A stretch of DNA of 64,000 bases. Source: Piper betle. Taxonomy: Eukaryota > Streptophyta > Magnoliopsida > Piperales > Piperaceae. The stretch spans positions 1-64,000 of the forward strand of contig JAURVB010013224.1 in NCBI GenBank assembly GCA_033002965.1, in the 5' to 3' direction. Shown in pieces: positions 1 to 13,265 of the stretch. The position numbers were made by a program, and so were the translations under genes. The stretch's first letter is position 1; every line of letters starts with the position of its first letter. A model generated the notes under the pieces. It made no database searches. It had not been told where the DNA came from and saw only the letters and a program-made list of their open reading frames with translations.

Positions 1-365
1 TAACGATTCCCTTGTGTTTCGCCAGCACAATTAGGTCCTTACCTTGAGACATAGGATTGAGCCCTACCCTGGCAACTACACATTTGAGTTCCTCACACCT
101 AGAGAACGTGGAGGTTTACGGGTACTATTAAGTACAGCGCTTATCCCAACTTGTGGTTTAAGGTATTAAAGGCGGCTGCCTGAGAGTACTCGGCCTTTAT
201 GCTCAAGGCCAGGAGAAATATGGAGGTAAGTAGAGGGCTTACAATTTGAGACTAGAAAATGAAGTAAGAAAATGCCGAGAGAGGCATCAACACCAACAGA
301 TCAGTCAGTTCGGGACGCTACTGGGTCTGTAGCCAGTGGCTCCTCAGTAGGTGCCCTTCAGAGTG

Positions 366-2459
366 TGTAACAACCCGGCCATTTTTAACAATATTGTGGG
401 CCTTGTTGGCCAGGTGTTACCAAAATAAAACTACTAAATGCCGAGTAATAAGTTATAAAATAATGGTTCCCACAGTCTTAGACCATTTCCCATAGCCACA
501 TTTATAACTCAAAACAAAATAAAAAGAAGTCCCATTTATTACCCATTCTCCTAACCTGACTATCCTATCATACTTTTATTCTACCTTATTTGAGCTGAAA
601 TCAAACAATCTTGATTGGCCTACATACCCATGTCGGGATCAAGCTCGATGTAGTTCTATTGGTTGATGGGTTAGTCCACCGTGCCACTATAAAATATTGG
701 GCCGATGGGTCAGTCCATCGTGCCCCCTTATTGGCCGATTGGTTCATTCCATCGTACCCCCTATTATGTTGTAGTTCTATTGGCTGATGGGTTAGTCCAC
801 CATGCCACTATAAAATATTGGGCCGATGGGTCAGTCCATCGTGCCCCCTTATTGGCCGATGGGTTCATTCCATCGTACCCCTTATTATGTTGTAGTTCTA
901 TTGGCTGATGGGTTAGTCCACCGTGCCACTATAAAATATTGGGCCGATGGGTCAGTCCATCGTGCCCCCTTATTGGCCGATTGGTTCATTCCATCGTACC
1001 CCCTATTATGTTGTAGTTCTATTGGCTGATGGGTTAGTCCACCGTGCCACTATAAAATATTGGGCCGATGGGTCAGTCCATCGTGCCCTCTATTGGCCGA
1101 TGGGTTCATTCCATCGTACCCCCTATTATGTTGGGCCGATGGGTCCATTCCACCGTACCCCCTATTGGCCGATGGGTCCATTCCATCGTACCCCCTTATT
1201 GGCCGATGGGTCCATTCCACCGTACCCCTTATTGGCCGATGGGTCCATTCCACCGTACCACTTATTATGTTGAGCCGATGGGTCCATTCCACCGTACCCC
1301 CTATTGGCCGATGGGTCCATTCCACCGTACCACTTATTAGGTTGAGCCGATGGGTCCATTCCACCGTACCCCCTATTGGCCGATGGGTCCATTCCACCGT
1401 ACCACTGTATTAGGTTGAGCCGATGGGTCCATTCCACCGTACCCCCTATTGGCCGATGGGTCCATTCCACCGTACCACTGTATTAGGTTGAGCCGATGGG
1501 TCCATTCCACCGTACCCCCTATTGGCCGATGGGTCCATTCCACCGTACCACTGTATTAGGTTGAGCCGATGGGTCCATTCCACCGTACCACTTATTAGGT
1601 TGAGCTGATGGGTCCATTCCACCGTACCCCTATTGGCCGATGGGTCCATTCCACCGTACCACTGTATTAGGTTGAGCCGATGGGTCCATTCCACCGTACC
1701 CCTATTGGCCGATGGGTCCATTCCACCGTACCACTGTATTAGGTTGAGCCGATGGGTCCATTCCACCATACCCCCCTATTGGCTGATATTTATTTATGGA
1801 CTGTCCGTTCCATTCTGACATGTCCATTATTAGATTTTGAACAGTGCGGCTAAAAAATAGGGTTTCTTGAAACTAGTCAAACGTGAATTTCATATCTGCC
1901 ATCTAATTTGCAACCATACAATATCTCAACACCCAAAGACCTATTGCAATTTATACCAAAAAGTTCCAGCAACTTAGCAAGGTATTTCTAATGAATTTAT
2001 GCATTGCAACCATGCATGTAAGAGTTCTAATGGAAAAGAAACTAAGAAGAAGTATGAAATACTTACACCACAATGGAAAGGCACTGGAGAGGAGGCAAGA
2101 AGGAGTGGACTCCTTTTCTCCCTAACCCCCTCCTCCTATATATATATGCTTCAACGAGTTCCTCAATTAAATTCTCACATCTATTCATGTATAGGTATTC
2201 CCTAGGTTCAACGAGTCCCTTTATTAAATTCTCTTACCCCATCATCCGTTCATGAATCAGTATTCTCTAGGTTGGGTTCGTCTTCCCTAATGCCAGAGTT
2301 TGGCCTTACGTCTTCTCTAAGGTTAGGGTTTGACTTTACGTTGAACCGTGACCGGTCTACTTGATAACCAACCATATCCATTCATCGAAAATAATATTTC
2401 ATAATACTTAGGTTCAAGTCTTGAAATAAAAATTTTCACATATTTTCACGGTTCTTACA
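366..2459 (+). mobile_element. Solo LTR (2.1 kb) with 5-bp target duplication GAGTG
   Basis: The insert begins TGTAACAACCCGG and ends GGTTCTTACA, the TG...CA ends of an LTR. GAGTG occurs immediately before (361-365) and after (2460-2464). The empty site is visible in the related copy near 33305, where the flanks are continuous. No internal region or second LTR is present, so this is a solo LTR left by LTR-LTR recombination. It is a relative of the solo LTR at 26443-29529: both open with the same sequence about a TATTGTGGGCCTTG core and share the stretch at 475-530 / 26650-26720. Most of its length is a minisatellite. Confidence 0.9.
655..1790 (+). repeat. Minisatellite inside the solo LTR
   Basis: The first part is a 121-bp higher-order repeat: the same start motif recurs at 705, 826, 947 and 1068, exactly 121 bp apart. 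From about 1130 on it becomes shorter alternating units built on a core like GGCCGATGGGTCCATTCCAC followed by CGTACC and either CCCTATT or ACTGTATTAGGTTGAG. The open frames seen on both strands here come from the repeat period and have no other sign of coding. Confidence 0.92.
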
Positions 2460-3190
2460 GAGTGTTCACGAGGAGTATATGTTATTTTCTTTCATATGAG
2501 AGTTTGTTTTCATAGCCAGTTTGTTATAGTTATTTTGTTTTCCAGACCAGTAACACTTGTTACTGATATATTTTTATACTATATGTAGGTAATAATCACA
2601 AGTTGGAGGATCCAGTTTGTACGGAGGAGCACTGTTATCGCTTGCACACATGTTAGTCAATTGAGTGATTATATTATGTTTATGATGTTATTATATGGTG
2701 AATGGTGTGATTAAATGCTTAAGACATGATGATGTGACATGATTAAATATTAAGACATGTTGATAGAATGTGAAACATGAATAGATTGCGCAGTTGAAGC
2801 ATTGTGGGTTGAGACCCAAGTTCTAGAATGAGTTTACAACATATTAAATTGTGTGTGAATGAAATTATTGATATATGCACATATATTTGTATATATTATT
2901 TTGACAGGGTAGACCCCTAATTGCACTTTTGAAGGAGATTTTGTCCGTTGTATTTCAGAATTTTTATGTGATTTTTATCGTAATTGTATTGGCATATAAT
3001 TTAGTTTGAATGTCATCTATGTAGTATCATGTTAGGATTCTGAGCATTCATCCATGCATGATGAGTCGTATATTCATCTTAAGATGTGGAGATTAGATTC
3101 ACACGAGTTGGGTTCAGGTTAGCCGACCTAACTAGGGCCTGTAACATGCCGATTTGGTTCACGATGGTAAACTAGATTGGGGGTGTTACA

Positions 3191-4120
3191 GATTGACCCG
3201 CACTGGATGGCCGATATGAAATAAACATGATCACTATTAAAAATTGGTGTCACTATCGACTGGAAAGTAAATGAAAATTACAAGTATTTTATGTACATAT
3301 CTTTTGGAGTAATAATATCTTGTATCTCCAAATAAATAAAAAATTTTAAAAAAATTAAAGTTTAAAAAAATAAAAAGAAGTAAGCACAACTCACACTAAA
3401 AAATTCATATCCGAAAAAAATGACAATTATATAACTAGTGAGCATTAAACTTTTAATGATTTTAATTCATTAGCTGAATTAACCTGAAATAATAATAGAT
3501 TTTATGCAGCTTTTTACGCATCTGTACTATATTTTATTGGCGAAAGATGATTTTCAATTTTTAAAATTTTTATTTCTAAGTTATTGTGCATTAATACAGT
3601 TAATTTCATATTTTGAAATTTATGTACTTAAGAAGGTTGTGACCGTGTCCATATCGACCATCTCATCAACGTGGTCGTAGACAGATCAAAGCCTTCATCC
3701 ACGTCGACCAAGCGACTTCCAACCTTTGCTTCGTAGATGGTCAATTCTACCCCCGGAATTAGAAAACTTGGTCTAGGATTAACTGAATTTGTTAATTTTT
3801 TTAATTAACAAAAAAATGTTTGTAAAATAGTTAAAATAGAACCCGTAAGGAAATGTACATAGTAGGAAAATGGCCTATTGTCACGAGAATAATTTCTTGT
3901 AAAACAAATTTATTGTTTATAATGTTGTTATATAGTATATTTTCTTATGCACAATTTGAGAATTTTTTGTAGTTACTGTATGATTTTTATTTTGCAGACC
4001 AAGTACGTTCAAGATGGGCTTTCATGGCAAATACCCCAAAGTTGTGTAAGCAAACAACGAAAGCTGTGTGGCTGTGCGAAAAAATACTCAAGAATTTAAA
4101 TTATAACCAAATAATTGAGC
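3191..4120. other. AT-rich DNA, left flank of the nested retrotransposon stack
   Basis: No gene is supported. This stretch lies between the LTR end at 3190 and the target duplication at 4121. It is the left half of the locus whose right half resumes at 35634. A pyrimidine-rich stretch ending TTTTGCAG near 3998 resembles a splice acceptor, which fits a broken transposon gene, but no protein family could be recognised. Confidence 0.5.
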
Positions 4121-4125
4121 ATAGA

Positions 4126-6966
4126 TGTAATAATTGATATTTTTATCTTTTTTTTCTCTTAAAGAATAGATATTAGTAGTAGACTCTTTAATTTTCACCC
4201 ATATACAATTTTTTTATATATTTTGTCAAGACTAATGTCAAGATATATAAAACTCTTCGAGTGTGGTTGATTACATTGAATTCAGTCATTTTGACTATTT
4301 TCTAACATTTATTTATATTTGAGAATAATCAATCAAACTAAATTTTAAAGAATAAGTAATCGGACAAAGATCAAGTTATGATGAACAAGTTGACACGGTC
4401 ACATGTGAACTAAGTCTATAACATGTATAAGATATCTGACATGTTTTCAAGTTATTCAAGAGGCCAAACTATTATTTTACACCTTCAGGTCAATTTATGT
4501 GGAGCCAATCATGTTTGAGTAGCTAAATATCATAATTGCACTAATGAGTTGATTACGGTCAATGGTCAGGAGAAACTTGTCCATTTATGATCTATGTAGG
4601 GGTTTAGTGGTAGTTTAATATTTTAAAATTAATAGAGGACTTGTTGGACAAGTAGGAAAGATGACAAGTATATAAGATATCAAGGGGCTCGATCTCTCTC
4701 CTAATTCTACCCTAGCCATCTCTCTCCTATCTCCTCTCCTTCTCTCTCTACTTGTTGTGGGACTTGTGTGGAGTGGGATTTGGTGCAAGAGATTTAGTTG
4801 TTTTACTTAATAAGAGGTTAGTAATTACAACTAAAACAATTAATTTATATACATTCATTCATCATGTTCATAATTCATATTGTTCCATGTCTTTCTATGT
4901 TGTGTGCATGTTTTCTTGCATATTTTATATTTCTACATAATTATACAATTAATGAAATTGATGTATGATAGGTTAAATTATATTTAAACATGTCGTAAAT
5001 AAGTCTTTCAAGTAATCTTAATGTTCTAAGATGATTAAACAAGATGTAGCATGTTTGGTAATAGTTTAACTACAATAAACATGTCTTTCTCAAAATAATA
5101 TAAGGAAAGTGGGTTAAATCAAACTAGATTAAAAACATGTTATAACTCATGATTTGATATTTTGAGAGTATTAAAATCTTGTTTTTGTTTGATAAATATT
5201 GGACTTAAAAGAAAAAGATAACAAAATTCGTGTTTAAACCCCTAATAGAGAAAAAAATGAGTTTGCGACGCAACATCATGACACTTAGTACACCAAGAGT
5301 TGCAGTGCCACAAAACTCATGTAAAAACTTATGAACCGAGGCCAACGTCGTAACACTCAAAGCTGAGGTTTACAAAGTAAACCTAGTTTTTGGTTTATTT
5401 TCATTTTTTGCTCAACGTATGCTATGTATATAAATAGTTAAACATTATATGATACTTGTATGATGTTCTATGATTATTAATAGTGTTATTAGTATATAAT
5501 ATGACATCATCATCATGTTTATGTCATAGACATAGCATGATGACACAAACTATTTTGGGTTGTGATCTAGAATTATGCTATTCGTTAGACTAAGACGGTT
5601 GTAGCTAAGCATCTAGGAGCTCGGAGTTGCACGCAAACCAGGTCCTTGTTTATTCATTATTTGGTGTGCTTTACCTCTGTTTGATAAAGTTAAGGCGGGT
5701 TAATCGTGATTATAACATGCTTTATAACACGTTATCGTGTTATAGTTATTTAAGTTATCATGCTATCAAGTAATAAAGTTATCAAGATATAATTGTCAAG
5801 TTTAACTTATAGTTTTCAAGTGTTAAGTCAAAGCGCAAGGCCTAGACCTAATAACATGTTTTCAAGTAGTTTTATCTAAACTAACGATGGTTCAGTAGAC
5901 ATACTATACCCTAGACTTTGGCGCATCTCCTTCAAGCAAGGACCAAAGTCTATGTTCCATGGCTACCATCTTGACGTCGATAGTGTTCACCGGTGGTTAT
6001 TATTTATGTTATCATGCGGGTTTTGTGGTGGCCACTGTATATCCCAATATTGAGTTAAGATATAATAACTCTGAGGAGGTACATATGTACTAAAATTGTT
6101 AAAAGTTGAGGCAAATCAAGAGCCAAGACAAATACATAGTTTTCGAATTTTCATGTGTTTTCACTTTTTTTCATACCACCCATCTTCGGTATTGAACTTA
6201 GTATTCAAGTTATCAAGTTAAGTTATTTTACTAGGGCTTACATGCCAGTAACATGGGTAATTTAATCAAGTTAAGTTATTTTTATGATTATGTGCTAATT
6301 AAGTTAATCTCTAGGGCTTGTCAGTAAGTCACATGAGTAATATTAATTAGTTAATCAAGTTATTCAGTTGTCAAAAAAATATGTCATGAGTATGTTATTT
6401 AGTTATCATGTATATTGCTATATTACAAGTTATTTCAATTATCAAGTTGTATGCTAGTACATGTTCCACATTATTCAGTTATTTCATATTATTTTCATGT
6501 TTAGTTATGTGCAAGTATGATCTATGTTTTACTTAGTTTTTAACTTTTTTGTTGTTTGCAAATTAGTCCTTTTTCTAGTTACTTGTTTACTAGATATATA
6601 AGTAGTGGACTCAGTATTGTTATCAGTAATGAGCGGACAAGTTTACTTGTACACTGATAATTAGAGACTTTGGAGCAACGAGATAGAAGAACTCAACTTA
6701 TTAAGATTTTACATTATTACTTATTAGTATAAGAGTTTAGTGGACCTTTTTGCTGAGTAGGTATTTGGATAGATATATTTTATTTGGATATATTGACATA
6801 TGTAGTGAATATTCATTGTGATATAATGAAACAGGCGGTAGCTAATTTTATTTCCAAACAATTTATATATTTGCTTTGCTAAGGAACTTTAATCATGCAT
6901 GTTCAAGTAATTAATGTAATGATCTCGGTGTATGAAGTATCATGTGTGTAAATTGGGGTCGTTACA
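4126..6966 (+). repeat. 5' LTR of element 1
   Basis: This 2.84-kb LTR starts TGTAATAATTGAT and ends GGGGTCGTTACA. It matches the 3' LTR pieces at 20269-20496, 24921-26442, 29530-30461 and 35583-35628 in order. That match identifies both the LTR and the later insertions that split the 3' copy. A CT-rich stretch near 4690-4750 may belong to its promoter region, but no transcription start can be fixed. Confidence 0.88.
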
Positions 6967-6970
6967 AAGT

Positions 6971-6982
6971 TGGTAGTAGAGC
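6971..6982 (+). other. Primer-binding site of element 1
   Basis: TGGTAGTAGAGC lies 4 bp after the LTR end. It resembles the common plant initiator-tRNA-Met primer site TGGTATCAGAGC with two changes. Confidence 0.7.
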
Positions 6983-7089
6983 TTAGTTTCATTATTATTG
7001 TCATGTTTACTTTCCATATGTCTACCTTGTTGAAATATCTTCTAAAGCCACATCCCTCAAAAGATTGAATAAAAGGTTTTAACTCACAT

Positions 7090-8215
7090 ATGACAGAGAG
7101 TTGTTCTCAATTTTTTATGTGGTGGAGAGATGACCAATCAAATCACAAACCATCAATTACATCAATAACTTCAGGACTTAATTGCTGTAGTAATTGGCTT
7201 ATCTCAAAATTTTCAAGATACCTAGAAAGCCGTTCAACAATTGTTGGATCAAGGAATTCAAGGAGGATAGCCAAGGGTGGGACCTCAACTCCCAGAGGAA
7301 CCTCAAGAGCCAGTTGTAGTAATACCATCAGTCAGCACCGTCTTGGCCAACAATTTTTACCTTGGAAAAAATTATCAAGTATGGAGCTAAGTATTTCAAG
7401 GGTACCACTGAGCCTAAAAGGTTGAAGCATGGACTTTGATCATGTTGAAAACCCTTAGAGAGATGAAAGTGCCTCACAATCAATGGATAACACTTGCTTC
7501 TTGCATGTTCGAGGAGGAAGCAACTTTTTGGTGAGAGTTAGCTTAGAGATCTACCTTTGTTGGATGTCATTTAGAGACATTACATGGGTTGAATTTATGG
7601 AAGCTTTCAATGTTACCTACTGTCCAGGACAAGTCAAAAGCAGAAAATGAGGGAATTCAGTAACATTCAGTAAAATAACCTATCTGTGAGGGAATTTGAC
7701 CATAAATTCATACTAGTTAGAATGAATTGCACCAAGGTTATGCATTACAAAGAGAGCTTGGACAAATAAGTGCTTTTGGGCACTCAGGTTTGTACTCAAG
7801 GAACTTGTTTTCAGTTAAAGATCTAGGACTTTTGCAGAGGAAGTAACCATTTCATGTGTTACTGAGAAAGTTCTGGTTGAACAATATAGACCGTTAAACA
7901 AGAAAGACGAAGAAGAACAACAATGGGAGTTCGACTTCTAGCAATAATGACAAGTTTACTACAACTCATAATAATCAGAACAATCAAAATAATAACAAGC
8001 AGAATGTGGATTTGAAGAGGAAAAGGAACAAGAATGAGTAAACCAATCTTGTGTTCCCTCATTACAAGAAGAGACATACTGGAGAATGTCTCAAGAGTTC
8101 CAACAAGTGTTTTGCATGTGGGGAAGCTGATCATATCAAGAAGAAATGCCCTAAATTTTAGGACAAGAAGGACAATGTACCAGCTCCAACCAATGTGAAT
8201 GTAGCTAGTGCATGA
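7090..8215 (+). pseudogene. Degenerate gag of element 1
   Basis: Fragments in shifting frames resemble a retrotransposon capsid gene. The region near 7340-7620 has the pattern of a gag domain (for example FEEEATFW near 7508-7532). It is followed by an Asn-rich stretch and then by a zinc knuckle near 8110-8151 that reads CFACGEADHIKKKC (CX2CX4HX4C). A second, upstream knuckle near 8058-8095 has lost its first cysteines. Multiple stops and frameshifts rule out a working protein. Confidence 0.8.
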
Positions 8216-8229
8216 GATGCGGCTAGAAA

Positions 8230-9218
8230 CAATTTAGTTCAGGATATGATCACTGTCTCTGGAATTTCGGCTTTATTTCTTTTTTATTTTGGTTGCACGA
8301 ATTTTTCCATGTTATATAATTTAGCTAGAAAACATGGGTTGAAATACAAGAATTTAGATCCACCATACACCTAAGGGGGACAAAATACTAGTTGATAAAT
8401 AAGTAGGACTTGTCCTAATCCACACACAAGAAAAGTCAATAGTGTGGGAGTTCGCCTTGTATCATTTGGTGAGAATTGATCTAATTATAGGGATGGATTG
8501 GTTATCCAAAAATCATGTCATCATAAAGTGCAACAAAAAAGAGTATTACTATCAAGAGAGGATCTCTATAAGTATAATCAGATATTTTTCCTACGAGGTG
8601 AAATAGTGAAACATTCATATATAATATCCTATGTCAAAGCTATCAAGTATCTGGATTAAGAATGTCAAGGATTGTTAGCTAGTGTGGTGGAAGCTCCATC
8701 AAAATCTAAGGAGCTTGACCAATCTTTAGTTAGGGTTGTCTCAAAATACTTAAATGTTTTTCCAAAAGAGCTACTAGGTCTACTTCCAGCTAGGGAAATG
8801 AAGTTTTTCATTGACTTATTGCTAGAGACTACTCCAATTAACAAGATACCTTACATAATGGCACTTGGTTGAGTTACAAGAACTCAAGATTCAGTTGAAA
8901 GAGATGTTTGACAAGAGATTTATTAGATCTAGTGTTTCTCCAAGAGGAGCACAAGTGTTATTTGTCAAGAAGAAAGATGAATCACTTAGACTATCCATTG
9001 ATTATCGATTGTTGAATCAAGTCACAATCAAGAACAAACACATATTACCAAGGATTAATGACTTTTTTATCAACTAAAATTAGTAGGAGTGTTCTCTAAA
9101 ATAGATTTGAAGATTAGGATATCATCAACTAAGAATTAAAGATGACATGATAAAAAGTGTTTTCAGGAAAAGGTATAGGCACTATCAATTTTTGGTTAAG
9201 CCTTTTGATTTGACTAAT
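8230..9218 (+). pseudogene. Protease and N-terminal reverse transcriptase of element 1
   Basis: A protease remnant is recognised by GMDWLSKNHVIIKCN near 8490-8535. The active-site Asp-Ser-Gly is not preserved: the expected place reads FGCTN near 8290. From 8672 the reverse transcriptase begins with a typical gypsy lead-in (VFPKELLGLLPAREM), continues with [15 protein letters not shown] and [14 protein letters not shown], and reaches [13 protein letters not shown] at 9218. There it is cut by element 2 and resumes at 17859. Frameshifts near 8865 and a stop near 9075 break it further. Confidence 0.85.
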
Positions 9219-11482
9219 TGTAAAATCTATGCCCTTTGACTAAGGATTTTATTTGTTGTTCAGTTTGGTTTAGCTTTTGGTTTGATTCAATTTTCTTTTT
9301 GGTTCGATTTTGTTTGGCATGGTTATAGGCTCTCGGTTCTAGAGAGAGTTGGTGTTGAGCATGCCTTGGTTTAAAAGGCTTTGGCTCATATGGGTGCTTG
9401 TTGGTGTGATTTCGTATGGCAAGCATTGTATTTTAGAGGTTGTTAATAAAGTCATTTACACGTTAGAGTGGTTGTTTTTGGGGGGGGGAGTGTTTAGTCA
9501 TGCATTTAGTGTCAATATGTTATTATCAAATATCTAAGTTGATATGCCACTTCCTAATACTTTTCTACTATATGTATGTTACCATTTTGACTTCATTCTC
9601 AGTTAAAGATTTCTTTAATGTTGTAATGTTACAAAAATCACAAAATTTGTGTAAGTAAAATTTAATTAGAACTATAAGTATGTCATGAATCATGTCACAT
9701 TAATAGACCATACCACATGATAGGTTGTGTCTATTAATTTTATATGCATTCGTGTATACTTCTTCAATTCCCTATACCAAGATTCATTGTTTTTTCATTT
9801 CCATGTCTTTTCATTTTTCGATGAAAAACTTTGTCTTTATAAATACATCTTTCTATCCAAATTTCAAATTGTTTTACTATCATCCTTCTACCTTTGGTTG
9901 AATTTTTCCAACATTGTCGTCTGCCTGAATTCTACATCGAAGTTGGTTGTACGTTAAGGTACCCATACGTCAACTATATGTTGAAGTATATATTTTCGTT
10001 GTCTAATCTCTGATGAGCCATTTTTCTTTTGAGTATGTTATTATTTAATCCTTTTTTCTGATATTTGATGAAAGTCTATAATTTTTAACAAGATCTGGAA
10101 CTTTGATCTTTTATACCTACTGTTTGGTTAAATCTTCTATTTTGGTAACTCTTGCACTATTGTTTGTTATTATTCTTTTTCATTCATTCACATCATTATT
10201 TTATTCATCTATTATAATCTACAAATATATATATATATATACATATATATATAACAATTGATTTAAATTAATCTTATCTCGTTTGATCACGCGTTCGCAT
10301 GCATGCATCATATAAATTGTATTAGACTTTGAGTTGGGTTCATTTATGGGTTGCGTAGTTTGAGTTCGCTAGTAGATTGCTTAGAGCTTAGAAACCAGGT
10401 TCGTTTAGGACTCATTTCTTATTTTATGCTTATTTGATAGGTGGGTTGTTTTATATCATAGGATGAATTAAGTGGTGATTTTATCTCAACCCACTTAATT
10501 CGAGCCATTTAGATGTCATGTTTAACAACCTTTGAGGATGAGACCCCTTGAGTTTTTGAAAACCAAAAGTTTCATTGCAAGTTACCTTCTTTTCAGAGGC
10601 TTATTAATATTATTATTCCTCACCTATGCTTACTATTATTATATTCTATTTTCATGATTTTGAGAGTGGGTGGTTATTGAAGATTATTTTGGGTAAGTCA
10701 CAAGACACAATCTATTGAGAGTCCCATTGTTTCATTGTCAATGGGAACAATACACACTCTACTTTCTCTTCTTCCTGCATCATTTTCACTCCTACATCTA
10801 TGAGCTTCTCACACCTAGAGAGGAATAGGGTTACGAATACCGTATTATGCAGTGTGTGTCATGACAACGGTGTACATGGCTTGCCTTTAGAGCTTAGATG
10901 AGAGGAGCATGGTGGATTGGAGAGGATAGGAGAAAGATGTTGGCTGATCAACTGCGGGTTGCATGCCAGTGTAGTTTCTTTTGGGTGTTGTGTGAATTCT
11001 TCTTGTGGTGTACTATCCCCTTCTTGTTTTAATCTAAATTGAACTACTAAGTTCATATGCCAGATTGATATTATAATTATTCTATTTTACAAACCAGTAA
11101 CTTATTGCATAACATGTTAGTAACGTTTTTTGTAAAAAAATTTTTGTAGGTGGTGTGCATAGAGTGTCGTTGCTGAATAAAGGGGGATGCTAAAGTCTTT
11201 ACACATACATATGCTTTCGCCCACATAGTTGTTGTATTGTTTTATGCTACTTTCCTATTTTATTTTGGTCAACGAACACCTTTACTTTTTGATTAATATA
11301 ATGATGTAATAACCCCATGTTGTGGGAACTTATATATCCAATAATTTATAATATTTTGATTTTTTTGTGCTTGTTGCAGTTGTGGGTAGTGGTTGTCTTC
11401 CATCTAAGATGAGTTAAGAAATAGCAATATATGATATACTGTTTTGTTTGGTTTAAGGATGAACCGGGCATGAGTTGTTACA
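9219..11482 (+). repeat. 5' LTR of element 2
   Basis: The 2.26-kb repeat starts TGTAAAATCTATGCCC and ends GGCATGAGTTGTTACA. It matches 15272-17853 apart from an internal duplication in the 3' copy. A short TA microsatellite lies near 10226-10252. Confidence 0.9.
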
Positions 11483-11485
11483 AAA

Positions 11486-11497
11486 TGGTATTAGAGC
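11486..11497 (+). other. Primer-binding site of element 2
   Basis: TGGTATTAGAGC follows the LTR end by 3 bp. It differs by one base from the usual plant tRNA-iMet primer site. Confidence 0.8.
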
Positions 11498-11639
11498 TGT
11501 CTTGGTTGATTGGAATGGAAGATTTTTTGAGTATGTGTGTATGTGAAGTGATTTCTAATTTCCGCTGGTAGGTATATTCTTATTGTTTGTTGTTGTAAGC
11601 TTATCTTTGGTTTAAGATGATCTTAGCTGAAGGTTGATA

Positions 11640-13265
11640 TATATATGGTGAGTAAGACTTGCAAGACTATTTTTAGAGATTTGACACACCTAAAGTTTTG
11701 AGATCAGGGGAGGCTCATAGTGATAGTGGGTCTAGCTGACCTCCTGGTCAGGCCATTAATAGAAGAGGTTCACATGGAAAATGTCCAAAGTGTCTGATGT
11801 TCCACTTCCTGAGGCACCGATTCCACTTAGTGATGAAAGAACTCAAGAACATAGTCATACAACCTCAGGGCGAAGTAGAGCTTCTCGATCAATGAGATCA
11901 GACAGTAGGATGACTATGATAAATGATTTCATGTTAAGGTTCATAGAGACCTAGTAACAATTGAAGGAAATGCAAACAAACACCAACAACAGATGAGAGA
12001 AATAAAGGTTGAGTTGCCGAGATCACAGAAAAGACTTATTAAGGATGGGGAAAAATTTAGACACCGTCGTTACCTCCACAACCACCGATGCCAACATGTC
12101 CCTTATCTAGTAGATCACCGGTATTTCAATAACCACCACCACCACCTCAACATCATGTGACAAGTACACCACCAGTTCCATTGATGACTGTGACCCATGA
12201 TATGACTCATGTTTGTTTCATTTCATGCACCTGTGCAAGGAGACAATGGAACTAGAAGTGGGGGAGAGATTGTACCTTCAAGAACCCTTGACATTGAAGA
12301 AGAAGCTATTCCTCAATAGGCTAAACCTAGTGCATGGCAGGTAGAGAAGTTTTTGAGGAATGGAGGTGGCATTTTTGCTAGGAATATAAATCCAGAAGAG
12401 GTAAACAAAAGGTTGATTACTACCAAGGGAGTGCTCGAGAGACTAGATTGCCTTATAGAGCTTTGGGTTCGAATAGCAATGGGTGCTTTCAAAGGCAAGG
12501 CAAGGAGTTGGCATGACTCAGCCAATAAAGTTCATTTCCAAGGGGAAGCACCTAAGGATATTGCTTGGGCAAAATTCCAAATGGTGTTCAACGATATGTA
12601 CTTTCCTCTTCAGGAGAAGAGGAGAAGAATACAAGAATTTGAACACTTGGAAGAAAATGGTATGTCATTTGCCGAATATTTGTCCAAGTTCATTAGTTTA
12701 GAGAGATTTGCCTTCGGTCTAGTAGCCACTAAAAAGATGCAAGCTGGCTGATTCTTTGAGGGACTGATTTACCCTATTAAGCGGAGACTACCCACTAAAA
12801 GATGCAAGCTGATCGATTCTTTGAGGGATTGATTTACCCTATAAAGCGAAGACTACCCACTATAGAATGCAAGATGTTGGATGAATTGGTTAGTATAGCC
12901 TCTTGAGATGAAAAAATTTATCAAACTAGAGACAAGACTATTGAAACTCAAAAATTTTCTGGAAAGAAACACCAGTATGAAAGATAGGTGGTGTGATGAG
13001 AAGAAACCAAGGAAGGTACCCAATATTTCCATGAGGGCGATACAAGGTTATTGGGATGGCCCGGCTTAGTTGGGTGAATGCAAACCAGATCAAATAGTGT
13101 GTTTTGGTTGTGGTTACCTGAGACATATAAAAGGCATGCCCACAACTCAACCAGCAACCAAAAATTCAATAATCTTTTTCTAGCATTATATGTTTTGGAT
13201 TTGTTGGTGTCAGCCATAAAAAGAGGAATCGCCCTTTTGAAACTCAATAATAGAATTTGTTGCTA
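11640..13265 (+). pseudogene. Degenerate gag of element 2
   Basis: The best-preserved part is 12353-12751. It encodes a gag domain with KARSWHDSANKVHF, WAKFQMVFNDMYFP and MSFAEYLSKFISLERFAFG, the usual order in Ty3/gypsy capsid proteins. A stop follows, then a tandem duplication of about 66 bp (near 12727-12870) that repeats the codons around KKMQAG / RCKLIDS. A zinc knuckle at about 13100-13142 reads CFGCGYLRHIKGMP, with the final cysteine lost. A proline/histidine-rich leader precedes the domain near 12060-12200. Confidence 0.85.

Larger units (their letters stand above)
1..3190 (+). mobile_element. LTR remnant of a Ty3/gypsy-type element, interrupted by a solo LTR
   Basis: Positions 70-365 and 2465-3190 match, in inverted orientation, the LTR at 32571-33610. 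Shared landmarks include the run ending GGGTGTTACA at 3190, the text around the repeated CCAGTAACACTTGTTACTG, and the shared splice-like and pause-rich stretch near 2590. The LTR end at 3190 is followed by unrelated DNA and not by a primer site, so this is a 3' LTR or a solo LTR. Positions 1-70 instead match the inverse of 30910-30985, which lies in the leader of the element at 30462-35582, so a deletion or rearrangement joins leader to mid-LTR near position 70. The left end lies outside the window. Confidence 0.8.

Noticed and set aside
705..1769. Several open frames of 60-117 codons on both strands
   Set aside because: They are produced by the minisatellite period, are open in several frames at once, and have no domain.
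655..1790. Regularly spaced repeats that could suggest a CRISPR array
   Set aside because: There are no unique spacers, the repeats are contiguous, and the context is a plant LTR.
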